Below are positions 1 to 11,893 of a stretch of DNA of 64,000 nt, piece after piece. The number at the start of each line of letters is the position of its first letter. The first letter of the stretch is position 1. This stretch comes from Botryotinia globosa (taxonomy: Eukaryota > Ascomycota > Leotiomycetes > Helotiales > Sclerotiniaceae): the NCBI GenBank assembly GCA_014898425.1, contig RCSZ01000005.1, positions 62,001 through 126,000 on the forward strand. The letters run 5' to 3'. The notes beneath the pieces are model-generated. The model did not search any database. It was not told the DNA's origin and was given only the letters and a program-made list of their open reading frames with translations. The translations under genes and the position numbers were made by a program.

Positions 1-1313
1 TTTGCAGATCCAGTAACAATTTGGTTGAGTTTTGGATGCCATTGAACTGTTATAAGTGGAGATCCAGGTGTCACAGGGGTGACTAGTTCTGGTTTGAGAT
101 TGCCCGAGTTTAAGATATGTAGATGACCCGATGCGGAACCAGTGATGATATTGGCACCATTGGGTGAGTATTTGATATTGGTAACAGAATAGACATCTGA
201 AGTTGAAGGGTGTGAGGCTGTCACAATGGGAGTTTTGAACTTTCTAGTATCCCAAAGTTTGATCAGATTGTCACCACCTCGTGTGACAACCATTCGGCCA
301 TCGGGACTGATATCAATACCACCCGTCCATGTATCCGGAGTGTGGGCGTCTCTGATTTCAGCTGCTGGTCTTGCATATGGTCCATGGCCACCCCACATCA
401 CTAAGCTTCCATCCAGAGCTGCAGATACTAATAGATTGTTTCCTCCTTGTGCTGGGCCTCCCCAAACAACGGCAGTCATTCTTGTCCTTCCTGCTGATCC
501 TGAAGCCTTGGATTTGTGGACGATAACTTCTTTCTGACATCTTCTGACATTCACATCCCAGATTCGTAGAGTACTATCCGTACCGGCTGTGACGCAAATA
601 TTCTTGTCCATCGGACTCCATGTACCTGTAGTAATTTCCGAAATGTGCCCCTTTGTGTTATTCATATCTCTCAGATACATATCTCCTTTTACGAACTCTC
701 CGATAATATCTCCGTCTCGGCTCATTAATTTCGCTTGCGGATGAGCGGATATACAGAGAAAGGTACCTCCGGCATGTGGATTGAATTCAACATGATTTAT
801 CGGATGGGTTTCGGAATTTGCTGATGTTTTTGAATAATTTGGGTCCACGCTTTTGAAAGATCTAAGAGTAGTTGGGGTCATAGAAGCGAAATCGTGAAAC
901 TTGAGGGTGCAATCGCTCGAACCAGTTATGAGTCGTGAACCTGAAGGATCAAGTGTTGTGGTAGTAACCGCGCGTTCATGGGTTTTCAGTATCAATTCGT
1001 GAGAAGTTGGATATTCATCATCGTCGTCAGAGCCCCCATCGCTATCGGAATCTTCATCATCTTCATCAGAGCCCCAATCTTTAGACACTGGCTCTGACGC
1101 GAGCTTCCGTTGTCCAACTTCTTGTCCAACCTCCTCAGTAGCCTCCTTTGGCGCCTCGGCCTTCCTTTCTGCTGGTCGTCTTGTTCTATCGATTTGCGCG
1201 GCTACATCTGCCTCTTTTGACTTCTTGCCAAAGGACGCTGGTAAGAAAGCTCTCATGGGGTCATCCTCTGCTAGTTCCGGGCCTTCAATCTGGAAATCTT
1301 CGTCGTCGCTCAT
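1..1313 (-). CDS. WDR70: WDR70-like WD40-repeat protein (3' part outside window)
   Basis: One uninterrupted frame of 437 codons starts at the ATG at 1311-1313 and runs off the left edge without a stop. The N-terminus is acidic and disordered, with an MRAFLPASFGKK segment near residues 20-31 and an Asp/Glu/Ser-rich stretch near 75-95. WD40 blades follow, for example LDPSGSRLITGSSD, KGDMYLRDMNNTKGH and DSTLRIWD. The conserved WHPKLNQIVTG segment lies close to the window edge. The order of these blocks matches human WDR70 and its fungal orthologues. In animals and fission yeast WDR70 is a nuclear protein linked to chromatin and DNA-damage responses; the function here is inferred from that. The gene is divergent from the NIPA-like gene, with about 620 bp between start codons. 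The C-terminal end cannot be judged. Confidence 0.85.
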   Translation of the reverse strand, partial: MSDDEDFQIEGPELAEDDPMRAFLPASFGKKSKEADVAAQIDRTRRPAERKAEAPKEATEEVGQEVGQRKLASEPVSKDWGSDEDDEDSDSDGGSDDDDEYPTSHELILKTHERAVTTTTLDPSGSRLITGSSDCTLKFHDFASMTPTTLRSFKSVDPNYSKTSANSETHPINHVEFNPHAGGTFLCISAHPQAKLMSRDGDIIGEFVKGDMYLRDMNNTKGHISEITTGTWSPMDKNICVTAGTDSTLRIWDVNVRRCQKEVIVHKSKASGSAGRTRMTAVVWGGPAQGGNNLLVSAALDGSLVMWGGHGPYARPAAEIRDAHTPDTWTGGIDISPDGRMVVTRGGDNLIKLWDTRKFKTPIVTASHPSTSDVYSVTNIKYSPNGANIITGSASGHLHILNSGNLKPELVTPVTPGSPLITVQWHPKLNQIVTGSA

Positions 1314-1933
1314 TGTTCAAATGGTCCCTCCTCGCAGGTTACCTTTGATATCCAGGTATTGTTTGTGATTATCTTTAGAGAGTGGCAGAGGAAGATGGCA
1401 ATTGCTTGAGATATGGTTACGAGATATCAATTGAGGTAAATAAACATGAGTGAGGACTCTGACCAGGTGTGCACGTTGAAAGCTTGAAGCTTTGTTATCG
1501 ATCGTGAAGGTTGAACTGAATACTTGCCTGGGGAACAGAGCTTCTTGCGGGTCGTTCCTACTACTGTAGGCTCGAGCTAGGTGGACTCGTAGATACGCGA
1601 AAACCCGTTTCCCGCTCTCGCCGCAGTTTCACAAAAGGCAGGCAGGCATTAGGTATCACTATAATCTGGAAAGCCGCGCTTTATATTATATCAAGAAAAG
1701 AAAGAAAATTTAATAATTCATGCAACAATCAAACCGGCCCTTTAAATTCAACCCTCTCCCCTAATACTACTCATTGTTGTGTATGTTTAATATCAGAAAA
1801 ATATTCATACCATCTTCATTTTCAGTGAACAAAGTTTAGATCTTCATCAGACTCGGCCGCCCCTGTACGTACACTATGAGTGGGGTGAAATCATCATCAT
1901 CGGGATAGCTTCAATAAGACGCTACACGCTGCC
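1314..1933. promoter_or_regulatory. Divergent intergenic promoter region (WDR70-like / NIPA-like)
   Basis: This 620-bp spacer separates two start codons on opposite strands and holds no convincing ORF. An AT-rich stretch with TATATTATA lies near 1681-1690. Pyrimidine-rich tracts near 1740-1770 resemble fungal transcription-start contexts for the rightward gene. No specific operator is claimed. Confidence 0.4.
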
Positions 1934-4098
1934 ATGTATTTATCGACGGCGAAACTTAATGCGGAGACCATATCCTTTCTCACTACACCGATACCGCAGT
2001 CTATACCATTTGAATCAAATGTATATATTAGGGGCGACTCTCAGATCCAGCGCTGGTCATCGCTGATTGGAATCGTCACTGCGATAGTGGGCAATATTCT
2101 CATATCTTTCGCCCTAAACATACAACGGTATGCACATATAAGGTTACATGAGGGGGAGATACGACGGAAAGAGAGGCTGAAGGCCATTTCGAAATCTGCG
2201 GGGGGGTATGGAACAATTGGAACAGCGGGAGCAGATAGGACTAGAATTGTTGAAGAGAACTACGAAGGTGGTGAAGAGGAACCTTTACGACGATCATTCC
2301 ACTCCCAAAACTCTCAATCTTCGAATTGCACAGAGGATGATGATGGGGATGAAAAATCTACATACTTGCGGTCTCCATACTGGTGGGGAGGGATTGTGTT
2401 GATGACTGTTGGAGAGCTTGGAAACTTTTTGGCATATGGCTTTGCGCCCGCATCAATCGTTTCTCCTTTGGGTGTCGTCGCCTTGATATCGAACTGTGTA
2501 ATAGCTCCGATCATGCTGAAGGAACAATTCAGACTCAGGGACTTCTGGGGAGTGGTAGTTGCTGTTGCAGGTGCTGTCACAGTCGTCTTGAGTGCCAAGC
2601 AAGAAGAAAAGAAATTTGGTCCTCATGAGATTTGGGGTGCTATTACTACAACTGAGTTTGAAATATATATGGGTGTCACAGTAGTGTTGATTGCGATCTT
2701 GATGTGGGCAAGCCCGAGATATGGCAAGAAAACAATATTGGTTGACCTTGGGCTTGTTGGATTGTTTGGTGAGTTATCATTGTTATTTACCGGTTTCACT
2801 TAACTTATCAATATTTAGGAGGCTATACAGCACTTTCAACCAAGGGTGTATCATCGATGCTTTCTTCTACTCTTTGGAGAGCGTTGACAACACCGGTTAC
2901 ATATGCTCTTCTGCTCGTGCTGGTTGCTACCGCCATTATGCAGGTGAGATATGTCAACCGGGCTCTTCAACGCTTCGATTCGACTCAAGTTATCCCTGTA
3001 CAATTTGTCATCTTCACATTATCAGTCATTACTGGCAGCGCAATTCTCTATCGTGATTTCGAAAAAGTCACTAGCGAGAATGCAGTAAAATTTATCGGTG
3101 GCTGTATGTTAACATTCTTCGGGGTTTGGCTCATTACCAGCGGTAGACCATCGCACGATGATGAGAACATTAGTGAAGCGGATGTTGAAGGTGAGGAAGA
3201 AAGGATTCGACTCTCCACCCAGGAACCTGCCAGCGACGGAGTTCCATTTCGTAACGAAACACGGAAACGGTCTAGTCTTCCGTCGAAGTCAAGGCCGAGT
3301 CTTACCCATGCTAGTGATGGGTCAGTCGACGAAGAAGCAATCCAAGAATCGCGGAGGTCATCGCATGTTAGCTTTGTAGTTTCACCATCACGACCACAAA
3401 CACCACAAAGATCTTCATCGCGACATCCAGTAGTACGGGTGCGTACTTCAGATCTATCTGGTGATCGACCTGCAAATGAGGAAAGTCCTTTAATCTCCAA
3501 TCCATGGCTGGATTCAAATGAAAATTTCCTACAAACACCAAAACACCCAGGAATACAATCCAGTATTTCATCCCCGGTACTGCCTTCCGAGGCTCAATCA
3601 TCCCCTTCTATACGGCCACTTCCCACTAGAAATAATACGCAATCTCATTTCCATACCCCTCAAAGTCAACAAAATGGACCCTCGCCACCCCAAGCGGAGC
3701 GACCAATGACGCCAACAAGTTATTCGTTGTCTCGCATGCTTCCCGGTCCATTGTTATCACCCTTATCCGGAGGATTAAGTGTGGTAATAGCAGATTCATT
3801 AAGACGTGGAGTCGATTCCCCCCGCAGCAAATCCTCTAGACGGCAACCCGACCTTCGAAGATCAAAATCGGTGTCTCAAAGACTTATACAAGCAAGTGAA
3901 GGCGCGCCTGATGATGAGGATATTGATGCACCTCTAAAGGATAATGAAGCAGCACAAGAGATAGAAGAACGTGAATCATTCAACCGTTCAATAAAAACCA
4001 GAGCTCGGAGTTTGAGCAACACACTTGGAGAATTTCTAAGAGGAAAGACAAGAGATGGGAAGGACAATGATGAGGAAGCGGGCCCGAGCGGGTTGTAA
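1934..4098 (+). CDS. NIPA-family (DUF803) magnesium transporter-like membrane protein
   Basis: Spliced model: exon 1 1934-2768, intron 2769-2818 (50 nt, GTGAGT...TTTAG), exon 2 2819-4098, giving 704 residues. The junction restores GLFGGYTALSTKGVSSMLS, which matches the family's GGYTVLSTKGVSS motif. One hydrophobic segment at 41-63 is followed by a charged loop (64-146). A block of membrane segments follows at about 149-222, 245-280 and 300-389, including EQFRLRDFWG, typical of NIPA/DUF803 transporters. Family members move Mg2+ across membranes; location and substrate here are inferred. Residues 390-704 form a Ser/Pro/Arg-rich, probably cytosolic disordered tail, much longer than in animal NIPA proteins. 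The ATG at 1934 is chosen because the frame is open from there and the first TM segment follows. Confidence 0.85.
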
Positions 4099-4744
4099 GT
4101 TGGAATCGTTTGTTATTGCATTGATTTGGTGAATTGGAATTGGTTACATTAGCATTAGGGTTGGGTATATCGGGAGCATGGCGCATAAGCGAGATAGTGC
4201 TGATTTAGATTAGTGGCATAAATGTATGAAACTTGTGTTTTTATGTCAACATGCGGCCTTCTGTATTCTTGACGTGATTGTGAGATAGGTATAAAGGCAC
4301 AGACAGCGTAAAAGAAATTACCAAGATCAATGCTATATATAGTTTCTTTTCTGGGAATCTAAGTTCCCCGCCTGTTCATATTGCATTTGTTAGCAAAGGC
4401 ACGTATCGATATCATTTCGTACTAGGCTTTCTTTCTCGTTGCTAATTAGACTTCTGGTTCCAAGTCAATTCCTGCCGGTACGAAAGTGATGATGCGCTAA
4501 CTTTTCAGATTTGCAGTTACGTGAGGTACACGTAACCTTTTCTCGGTTTGATATCGTCCATCAAATCACCAGGGTATTCTACAATGGGATTGACAATTTT
4601 GGACAGTGAAGGCCAATCATCTGAATTCTACTTGTAAGTTGGCTGCCCCTAGTTAAGCAAAAAGTCGCTAATATTCGCAACCAAACTCAGCGCAGTACAC
4701 TGCCAGTACTGAATGTTCCTCGTGGGACCTCCGCCAACCATGCC
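4099..4744. other. Intergenic, between convergent 3' ends
   Basis: This region holds the 3' flanks of the NIPA-like gene and the leftward hypothetical gene. No ORF, RNA gene or repeat was recognised in it. Confidence 0.5.
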
Positions 4745-5941
4745 CTAAATACCCTCGGAACCTGGAAGTCCACGATAGATAGTATGCGTAGGGTTTTCCG
4801 AGCATCTATACAAACGCAAACACTCTTCAACTTTCTCATTGAACTGTCTATTCAATCTGTCTCCGCGAGCACCGTCTTCTGCAAAATCAGAAACTCCAGA
4901 TATGATTCTCTCCGTACTTCCGACCCGTCCATCGCTCCCTCGTGGCATCAACCATGTATTCAAACTATCCAGATACTTCACATCCGCATCCGTCAAAAAC
5001 CGCATCATCAATCTTGCGCATGGATGACGATCTTTATTGTACTCGAAGATTTTGAATAACAAAGCCTCGCGATGGCTGGTAGATGCGAGAATGATATTGA
5101 TGGATGGGTTCGTGGTAGGCTCAATGAGTTCGCTACGGATGTGCTTCAGGTAGATGGCTAGCCTGTAGTGTGTATCATGCGCGATATTAGCCATCCGCTC
5201 TGAAGTGTGATTCAAGAAATTGAAATCAGAATCGGTGAGATTGAGCAGATCCAGACTGGCTTTCTTAGAATGCGGACGTTCTTGGATCTTCAGCTCGGGT
5301 CGAGCTGAAGACGCATTTCTAAGTGGAGTCTCTGCAGCAGGAAAATCGGGAAGAGTGTCAAAATAATTATAAGCGTAGAAGTGATAGAGGATCTGCTTTC
5401 GCTTCTCCCAGTTCTCAGCAGCAGCTATTTCGTCATGTGGAGCATTGTTGCGCGCAGGCGTCCATTTCGTGCCCCCAAGTTCGGGTGGAATGGGGCCGCT
5501 GACTGAATGAATTGAGACGTCAAATGGAGGTCGAAATTGGCGTATTTGAAATGGGCGCTCAAAGGCGGGAGAGCGTGCTTGCATTTCTGGGGTAGAGACA
5601 TTCGGAGGGGTGAAAGTGATTAGTGGGTCAGCTTCAACTACGTTTTGATCCTGATCCAAATCCATCAGTGAAAGTTGGAGTGTCAATTCTGTAAGTCTCT
5701 TGAGGACGGCACGCGCTTCATTTCTTCGGTTCGGCAAAAGATTGGTTCGCAAAGCGGCGTTTTGTCTATTATTTTGGATGGTGGCAGCAGCTGCAGCAAC
5801 ACCAGCCGCGATTGCAGCATTGACAGCGTTGGAATTACTTGATGACATGATTGAAGATGTCAACGATTCCAGATTCATGGCAGAATCTTGATGATGAGAT
5901 GGAGATTTCGCCATATTTATATTAGAATACGGTTGAGCCAT
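4745..5941 (-). CDS. Hypothetical protein, 398 aa
   Basis: Single-exon frame from the ATG at 5939-5941 to a stop at 4745. A second in-frame Met is at residue 10. I do not recognise a family. The first 60 residues are rich in Ser, Asn and Ala, with an Ala-rich helix-like run near 43-55. The middle is Pro-rich (about 105-160). The C-terminal half (about 170-398) looks folded, with regular hydrophobic spacing and segments such as LFKIFEYNKDRHPCARLMMR. No signal peptide or membrane segment is seen. The gene is divergent from the next rightward gene. Length, continuity and codon character support a real gene; the function is unknown. Confidence 0.7.
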   Translation of the reverse strand: MAQPYSNINMAKSPSHHQDSAMNLESLTSSIMSSSNSNAVNAAIAAGVAAAAATIQNNRQNAALRTNLLPNRRNEARAVLKRLTELTLQLSLMDLDQDQNVVEADPLITFTPPNVSTPEMQARSPAFERPFQIRQFRPPFDVSIHSVSGPIPPELGGTKWTPARNNAPHDEIAAAENWEKRKQILYHFYAYNYFDTLPDFPAAETPLRNASSARPELKIQERPHSKKASLDLLNLTDSDFNFLNHTSERMANIAHDTHYRLAIYLKHIRSELIEPTTNPSINIILASTSHREALLFKIFEYNKDRHPCARLMMRFLTDADVKYLDSLNTWLMPRGSDGRVGSTERIISGVSDFAEDGARGDRLNRQFNEKVEECLRLYRCSENPTHTIYRGLPGSEGI

Positions 5942-6667
5942 TATAAAGAACTAATTTTCTTGCAAACTCATTACATGGCTCAAGGTATGAAAAAAAGATG
6001 AGAGATAATTTTCTTTCTCATGGGTGGTCTACCAAGTGAACTCTTCAAGATTATCAAGACAGACATTTGAAGGCAATCACATCTTCTTTCTCTTTGAAGT
6101 TTCTTCAACAAAACACTGTTTACATGCATTCTATACAATGAGAGAGTAAAACCTTTTATGCACACAATATTAGATCGATGGCAATGGGTTACGTTGACGG
6201 TGATATCGGAGTCTCCTTTCATTCCGAAAGAGAATTTACTTTGAACATTAGTCACTTTGTCTCAAGAAGAAACAAATGGCTGAGGACAAAAAGTTTCCGT
6301 ATTTGTGCCTTTCTTCATATTACGAACTACAGCTGTAAAATGGGCGTAATTATCCGAGGGCCCCAAACAAACTTTTCTAGTCATAATTAAAGTTTGATAG
6401 TATAACATTATACGACAGTAGCACCACTGAATCATCGTTGGATTTAGCTACTAGCAATAATTTTAATCAGTCCAATCACAAATACTGTAATTATTTTCAA
6501 TCCGTGTATAATGGTTGTAAATAATCAGCCGTAGCAAGTGACGGGTGTACATATTTCAGTGAACATTTGGCATCATGTGTACTTTGTTTCAGAAAGCCTA
6601 TTTTGCTGGAGTGACCTCGTCGTACGATTAGTCGTCTCATACTACTCTGCAATTTACGGAAGCCATC
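5942..6667. promoter_or_regulatory. Divergent intergenic region
   Basis: This 726-bp AT-rich spacer lies between the start codons of two hypothetical genes on opposite strands. Only short, shadow-like ORFs occur. No defined regulatory site is claimed. Confidence 0.35.
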
Positions 6668-8614
6668 ATGATGAATGACACATCCATCCCCGAAGCATCA
6701 ACCACTGCTCCAAATAGCACAACACCATCCGCTCAGGAGTTGCGGCAAAAGCTGCTTGCGCAAATTTTTGAATATAACACTGATGAAAACACACCATCTG
6801 AGCTAAGAATACACGTTACTGGTCTTACGCTAGAGGAAGGTGCAATATTTGAGCGTGATCCCAGTCCAGTCATAAAAGATCCAGGATTTGAAACACCTGC
6901 CAACACACCACGAGAGGGCCCTTCTTCGTTATGCAACGCTGCTATTGATATAAAGAGCACTCTTTCCAAAGACTCAAAAACTTCACTGAAACGCGAAGCA
7001 CTAGAATCGAAAGAATCTACACATTGGCGAGACACGAAGATTAAATTGCGGGATCTTCAACGCGAAAAAGAAACCTTGGAAATGGAAGGTCGTCGCCGAG
7101 CTGCAAAAGAGCAAATCGATGCTCGATGGCAAGATCGAGCTCTGAAAGATCTCAGAGGAAACAAAGCAGAGATCAAGTACAATATAGTACCTGGTACTGA
7201 TGGTCGTGATAAGATAGTCATCACCGATGTGCAACAACCAAAGAACGTTTCGGGAACTGGAGGTGTGATGTCGGGAAATACAATTGATGAGAGGATTGAG
7301 TATAATATCCGGCACGATGAAGATTCTCTCCGACAGTCGCTTATTGATATTATAAACGGTGAAAGCGGGAGACAGAATCGAAAAACTACATCGGATCAAA
7401 GAAGAAGATCGCCAAAGATACCTACGGGAACAAGACAACTAGCTGAATCTAGAAGAAAATTGAACAAAGAATGGGTGGCAAGCGAAGGCCATCGAAGAGC
7501 AATAAGGCAAGATGACGAAAGTACGCGGAAGAATCTTCTGAAAGGGGTTAATCGAGCTATCGCAACTGCCGAAGAGATGGTAATGAAGGGTGCAGAGCAG
7601 TTCAAAGACTTTGTGAATGGAGATCGGGCTTGGGAAAACACGACAGAAGTAGTATATAACAGCAAGAATAAGAATTCGCGACTTCGAGATGAGAGACCCC
7701 CAGCAAATGCCAGACCAGAATACGCATCACCACAGTCGGCAAGAAACGGGCTAGAATCTAAGAGCCGTGATGAAAATGGACACGCACATGAGCTACTAGT
7801 ATCAGATGAGAGAGAAAGGACATCCTACACGGAAGGGACTTCACCGCCAGTCCAGGCGCATGTGAAACAAGCACTTCCAATGGCAAGAGCTAAGCCACAA
7901 GCTCATAGTAGTGGCTTACCGGAACCCCCTCGTCGTGAAAAACTTTATGGTAGCAATCACATACATGAAAAGAATGGTCCACCGCAGGCTCTCCGATTGA
8001 CACAAGAAGAAAAGGACCAACCTTTCGTCTATCGGCCAAGGGAAAATATCCAAGTACCTCCGATGTCTCCCTTAGTCCCAAAAGTAACACAGCCTCAGCG
8101 AAGGCCGAACCCAAAGCTTGAACATCTGCCCGTTATTTTCCCTGTACCAGCCATTCGAGATTCTCGTCTACTGCCAAGTGAAAGTCCAGCTCAATGGAAA
8201 ATTCGTACGCAATGCGAAGCAGCCCACGCCAAGTTTGAAAGGGAAAAATCAAAATATCAAGGAGAAGTGGAAACTGCAAAAAAGGATGAGCAAGCTTCGC
8301 CAAAAGGTATTCTGAGGCGGGATGGAAAATGGAAAGGGAAGGGTATCGCGTGGGCTGATAAACCTATTGATTCCACGGAGGACGATATGTCTTCAATGGG
8401 AAAGACTCTTTCATTTAATCAGAGAGCAGATCAAGAGGAGTTCAGAAAGTTGCAGGAGAAAAGAGCCACACGGGAAGGGAAATATAAATGCCATGCAACA
8501 GGAAGCACTGTTGAGAGAGAGAATTTGGCGGCAAGGGAGAAAGCGAAGGCATTGGCTGAGAAGCTGATGCGCGGTGGAGGTGGTTCTGAGGACCAAAGGG
8601 ACCTAAGGGCATGA
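6668..8614 (+). CDS. Hypothetical charged, mostly disordered protein, 648 aa
   Basis: Single-exon frame from ATG 6668 (the codon after it is also ATG) to a stop at 8614. No known domain is recognised. The N-terminal 80 residues contain a possible helical segment, AQELRQKLLAQIFEYN. Residues about 120-175 and 230-330 are rich in Lys/Arg/Glu with helix-forming runs (possible coiled coil), for example LRDLQREKETLEMEGRRR. Residues 330-520 are Pro/Ser/Arg-rich and probably disordered. The last 130 residues are again highly charged. There is no signal peptide or TM segment, so a cytoplasmic or nuclear protein is likely. Its length makes a chance ORF very unlikely. Confidence 0.7.
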   Translation: MMNDTSIPEASTTAPNSTTPSAQELRQKLLAQIFEYNTDENTPSELRIHVTGLTLEEGAIFERDPSPVIKDPGFETPANTPREGPSSLCNAAIDIKSTLSKDSKTSLKREALESKESTHWRDTKIKLRDLQREKETLEMEGRRRAAKEQIDARWQDRALKDLRGNKAEIKYNIVPGTDGRDKIVITDVQQPKNVSGTGGVMSGNTIDERIEYNIRHDEDSLRQSLIDIINGESGRQNRKTTSDQRRRSPKIPTGTRQLAESRRKLNKEWVASEGHRRAIRQDDESTRKNLLKGVNRAIATAEEMVMKGAEQFKDFVNGDRAWENTTEVVYNSKNKNSRLRDERPPANARPEYASPQSARNGLESKSRDENGHAHELLVSDERERTSYTEGTSPPVQAHVKQALPMARAKPQAHSSGLPEPPRREKLYGSNHIHEKNGPPQALRLTQEEKDQPFVYRPRENIQVPPMSPLVPKVTQPQRRPNPKLEHLPVIFPVPAIRDSRLLPSESPAQWKIRTQCEAAHAKFEREKSKYQGEVETAKKDEQASPKGILRRDGKWKGKGIAWADKPIDSTEDDMSSMGKTLSFNQRADQEEFRKLQEKRATREGKYKCHATGSTVERENLAAREKAKALAEKLMRGGGGSEDQRDLRA

Positions 8615-11600
8615 AAGTAACGTGATGTGTCAACTATGATAGAGCCAAAGAGTACATCACCAATTTCCTACCCTTTCGAGTTTAGTAGGGTAAATAGTTG
8701 TAGCTCAGAGCCTGCACCCTTTTAGCTTTATCAATCAATATAATCGAATTCTGTTGTGCCACCGATAGTTCCCAGTTTTGCTTTTCCTGCGATCCATAAT
8801 TAGGGTTTCGTGCAGGTCAATCCCTGAATAGGATCTTCGGTTTGTTTGTTGACAGTTGCTGTGTATAGAAGTGATCAACTCGATCACTTGCATCTGACAA
8901 GTCAAAGGAGAAAGAGCCAGATCAACCGTACGACACGGACTGACACGGCAACACCTTCCGACTATACTCACTATAAACTCCTACTTCACAATGGGTAAAA
9001 GTCTCTTCTGAAGTTCCGAGATTGTAAGAATTATATCTTGTTCGATCTTTAATTTCGCGGGACAAATTCGTTTTAGATTACGAAGCTGTCGTGATGACCT
9101 CCACAAATCCATCGCGTAATACCTCCCTGAACAATAAATGCGAGGACAATATGGAGTCAGATAATGACCTCATTCTCTCATTTTGCTAGCTTATTCTCCA
9201 CCCTTTCTCCGCCGTAATCCAACGGTCCATTCCTTTCTCACTCTCCATCTTTTGACGCTGTCCCTGCCACAATTGCTCTTTCAGGAGAGTTTTCCGGCCA
9301 AAGATATTATAATCAGTGATGCCTGAGAGCTCTGATACTCTGTTCGTACTCATCTATGCCGACTTTCCCGCCCGAGCGAATGATGGGATACAGAGTTGTC
9401 CCAATTTTAATATCATAGACCGCTCCTCGTCTTATCTTGAGTTTCTGACACAAGTGTGTCTCAACTTTCAACCACTTCTATGGGTGGAAAACTGGTGATA
9501 ACAAAATACGATGTTTGTTTGGGTTTTCACCATTTGAGGATAGACATCCTTGGCACATGATTGTGATCGACACCACTACGCACCGAGTAGAACACCGATT
9601 TCAAGTTAGTAGCTTAAATTCGGATATTACCAATAAAACCCGCGGGTCAAAGAGACTCTCAATGCTGCTGCAAGCGATGCATCATGCTCTGCAGTCCGGA
9701 ATATTGTCACCGCAGCAAATCGCGAGATGATATGAGACGATTTCCCGGGATACTTATCAATGAATCCAGTCACGTTGTTAGGAGTTTTCAAACTCGTGAT
9801 TTGGTGGTCTGTGATTGGGGAAGTTGAATGCAAGTTCAAGGTTGTGGAGACCCAACATCTCCACCACATTTGTCTCCATTCTCCACCATTCCTCCATCTT
9901 TCCGCGTTTCACCAGTAGGGATTATCGGAAAAACTAGACAACAGATCAGGGTTCAAGGCTGCAACAAAATGGGGTTTCTTCCTTTCATTCTCTTCATTCT
10001 TAATCCCTCCTTTCGTATACGTAATGGGTGAATACACATCAAGATGGAGTAGCATTTGCCTGCGTTTGAACTTTGAATTCAATAAAAAGTATTCGTTTGT
10101 CTGCAATGATACGCTATCGCCTATCGATTCGGACAAACAACCTAAATACGAGTCGTGCTTCTCCATGAAAGTCATTAGCGTCCATGTCAACGCTTTATCC
10201 TCGGAACTGGGGATTGGGGGGGTGAGAAAATAAGTGCTTTACTGTATTAGTCTCTGACTCTCGAGTCTCTATGAAGGAGAAAGTTGGAACCCATTGACCC
10301 ATACTCGCCATAGTGGAACCAAATACACACGTTTGTTAATAACTCCGTTACTCCAGTTCATTGAGTTCACTCCATGAAATCCGCCAAACCACTTTAAATC
10401 CATAACATCGGAACATGTCCCGTTGCATTCCCAAAAGTATAACCAACTTCGCGCCAGCCACCCACTGAATCCTTCCTCCGTCTATGAACTTTTCCGCTGC
10501 AGGGTCCTTCGGATTTCACACACAAAAGATCCCATCTTTTATCTCGGATCTGCCTCGGTCTATCTTGGCGTGGGAATTCCTCTATGACGTTATTTTGCAT
10601 CTCATTGTTGTAAAATTCTGGTTGAAATAACGTTTGACATGTAAGGATTTTTCTGGGGGTAGATCACCGTCATTTTCTCGTCGAAACCATGATTTGCGCG
10701 CTTGGTGAAAATATTTTCTTTGAAAAATACTTGTCTGGCTTGAAAGTTGACATATGTTGGAACTCAAGAAAGTTAATTTTGCCCCTTCATTGATGGATGC
10801 CAAGTGAGCGTTTGCCGAGGTAGCTTTCGTGACCAAGATGTTAAAAATGTCGGGCCAGCAGTTCGCTAGCCCATGTGCCGACCGGATAAGCTTCGAAGTA
10901 AGAAACACAAAAAAGCCTTCCCGTCTTTTAGGAACCTTATTTCCTTTCCGATTGACTTCGTTGAAACTGTATTATATTACAGTTCTGTATTATATTCATG
11001 TTTTTGGGTATCTGAATCATTACAATGGGGAAAAGCACATATCTCCAGAGTAATGAGTCCCTAGATAACAAAACTTCCCCATAACCATGCTGACCTCCAC
11101 TCCGAAGATTAAGAATCAGAACAACGTCCCACTTCTCATAAGCACACAGTGACACAGGCACAATCTCCTCCTCAATCCCACACTCAAATCTTGAAAACTC
11201 CACACATCTTTTAGCCAGCCAGTGACGTCTGTTGTGGGTCTATTGAATTCTCTTTTCATACCCCTACGAGTGCGAGAGCAAACTAGGTAGTCACGCAAAT
11301 GCTGTTGGCTTATGGTCGAAGAGTAAGATTCTTCATTTAATTCTGACAATTCAGTCACCGCTTTCTTGTATGGGTCTTTGCTACTCATGATTTCGATGCA
11401 GATCTCAAGCCCAATGCTTGGGTGCTCCACAGGAAAACATTCAACTCTTACAGCATCGTGATCCTACAACCAACGAGCCTTGAAATTCCCTGTAAAAACG
11501 CTATGCAAACTGACACTTTCCCTGTAGGCGGTTACTTCAATGACTAGGTCGCAGCTTTAATGCGGGTTTCCCAAAACTGTCGTTCCGACGTTGGGAAGTT

Positions 11601-11893
11601 TAAGCATGTGGACTCTCCTCTCCTTCATTCACAGATAGCGGACCCACTGAGTATGTAAGACAAAGGATGGGGGATAGATCAATAAGTATATAGCAAGAGA
11701 TCTTCCCCCTCGTTCCAGTTTTCTATCACTTCCATCCCATATCTTCTGCCTCTATTTCTCCAGACCTCCACAAGTCGATTTCAGTAGCGCAACAGCGTTG
11801 TGTTTGACAAAACTTGATAGTTGCTGGCAGAGCCAGACGTTCTCGAAATCTTGAAGATTTCCTCCCTGAGATACAACATACACAAACGGCAAT
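8615..11893. other. 3.3-kb stretch without a recognisable gene
   Basis: All ORFs here are under about 110 codons, overlap on both strands and look random. A short spliceable frame beginning with the ATG at 8991 (GTAAAAGT donor-like sequence, TTTTAG acceptor-like near 9072) would encode only about 38 residues and is not supported. Base composition is ordinary, unlike the AT-rich relics further right. The region may hold the upstream control region of the sugar transporter, a non-coding transcript or diverged relic DNA; I cannot tell which. Confidence 0.4.
11687..11740 (+). promoter_or_regulatory. Possible core promoter of the sugar transporter gene
   Basis: A TATATA element at 11687-11692 is followed by a pyrimidine-rich tract (about 11702-11740) some 150-200 bp before the start codon. 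This is the usual arrangement of fungal core promoters for strongly expressed genes. The position of transcription start is inferred. Confidence 0.35.

Noticed and set aside
8991..9190. Possible tiny spliced gene (ATGG, GTAAAAGT donor, TTTTAG acceptor)
   Set aside because: It would encode only about 38 residues with no recognisable feature, and splice-like words are common by chance.
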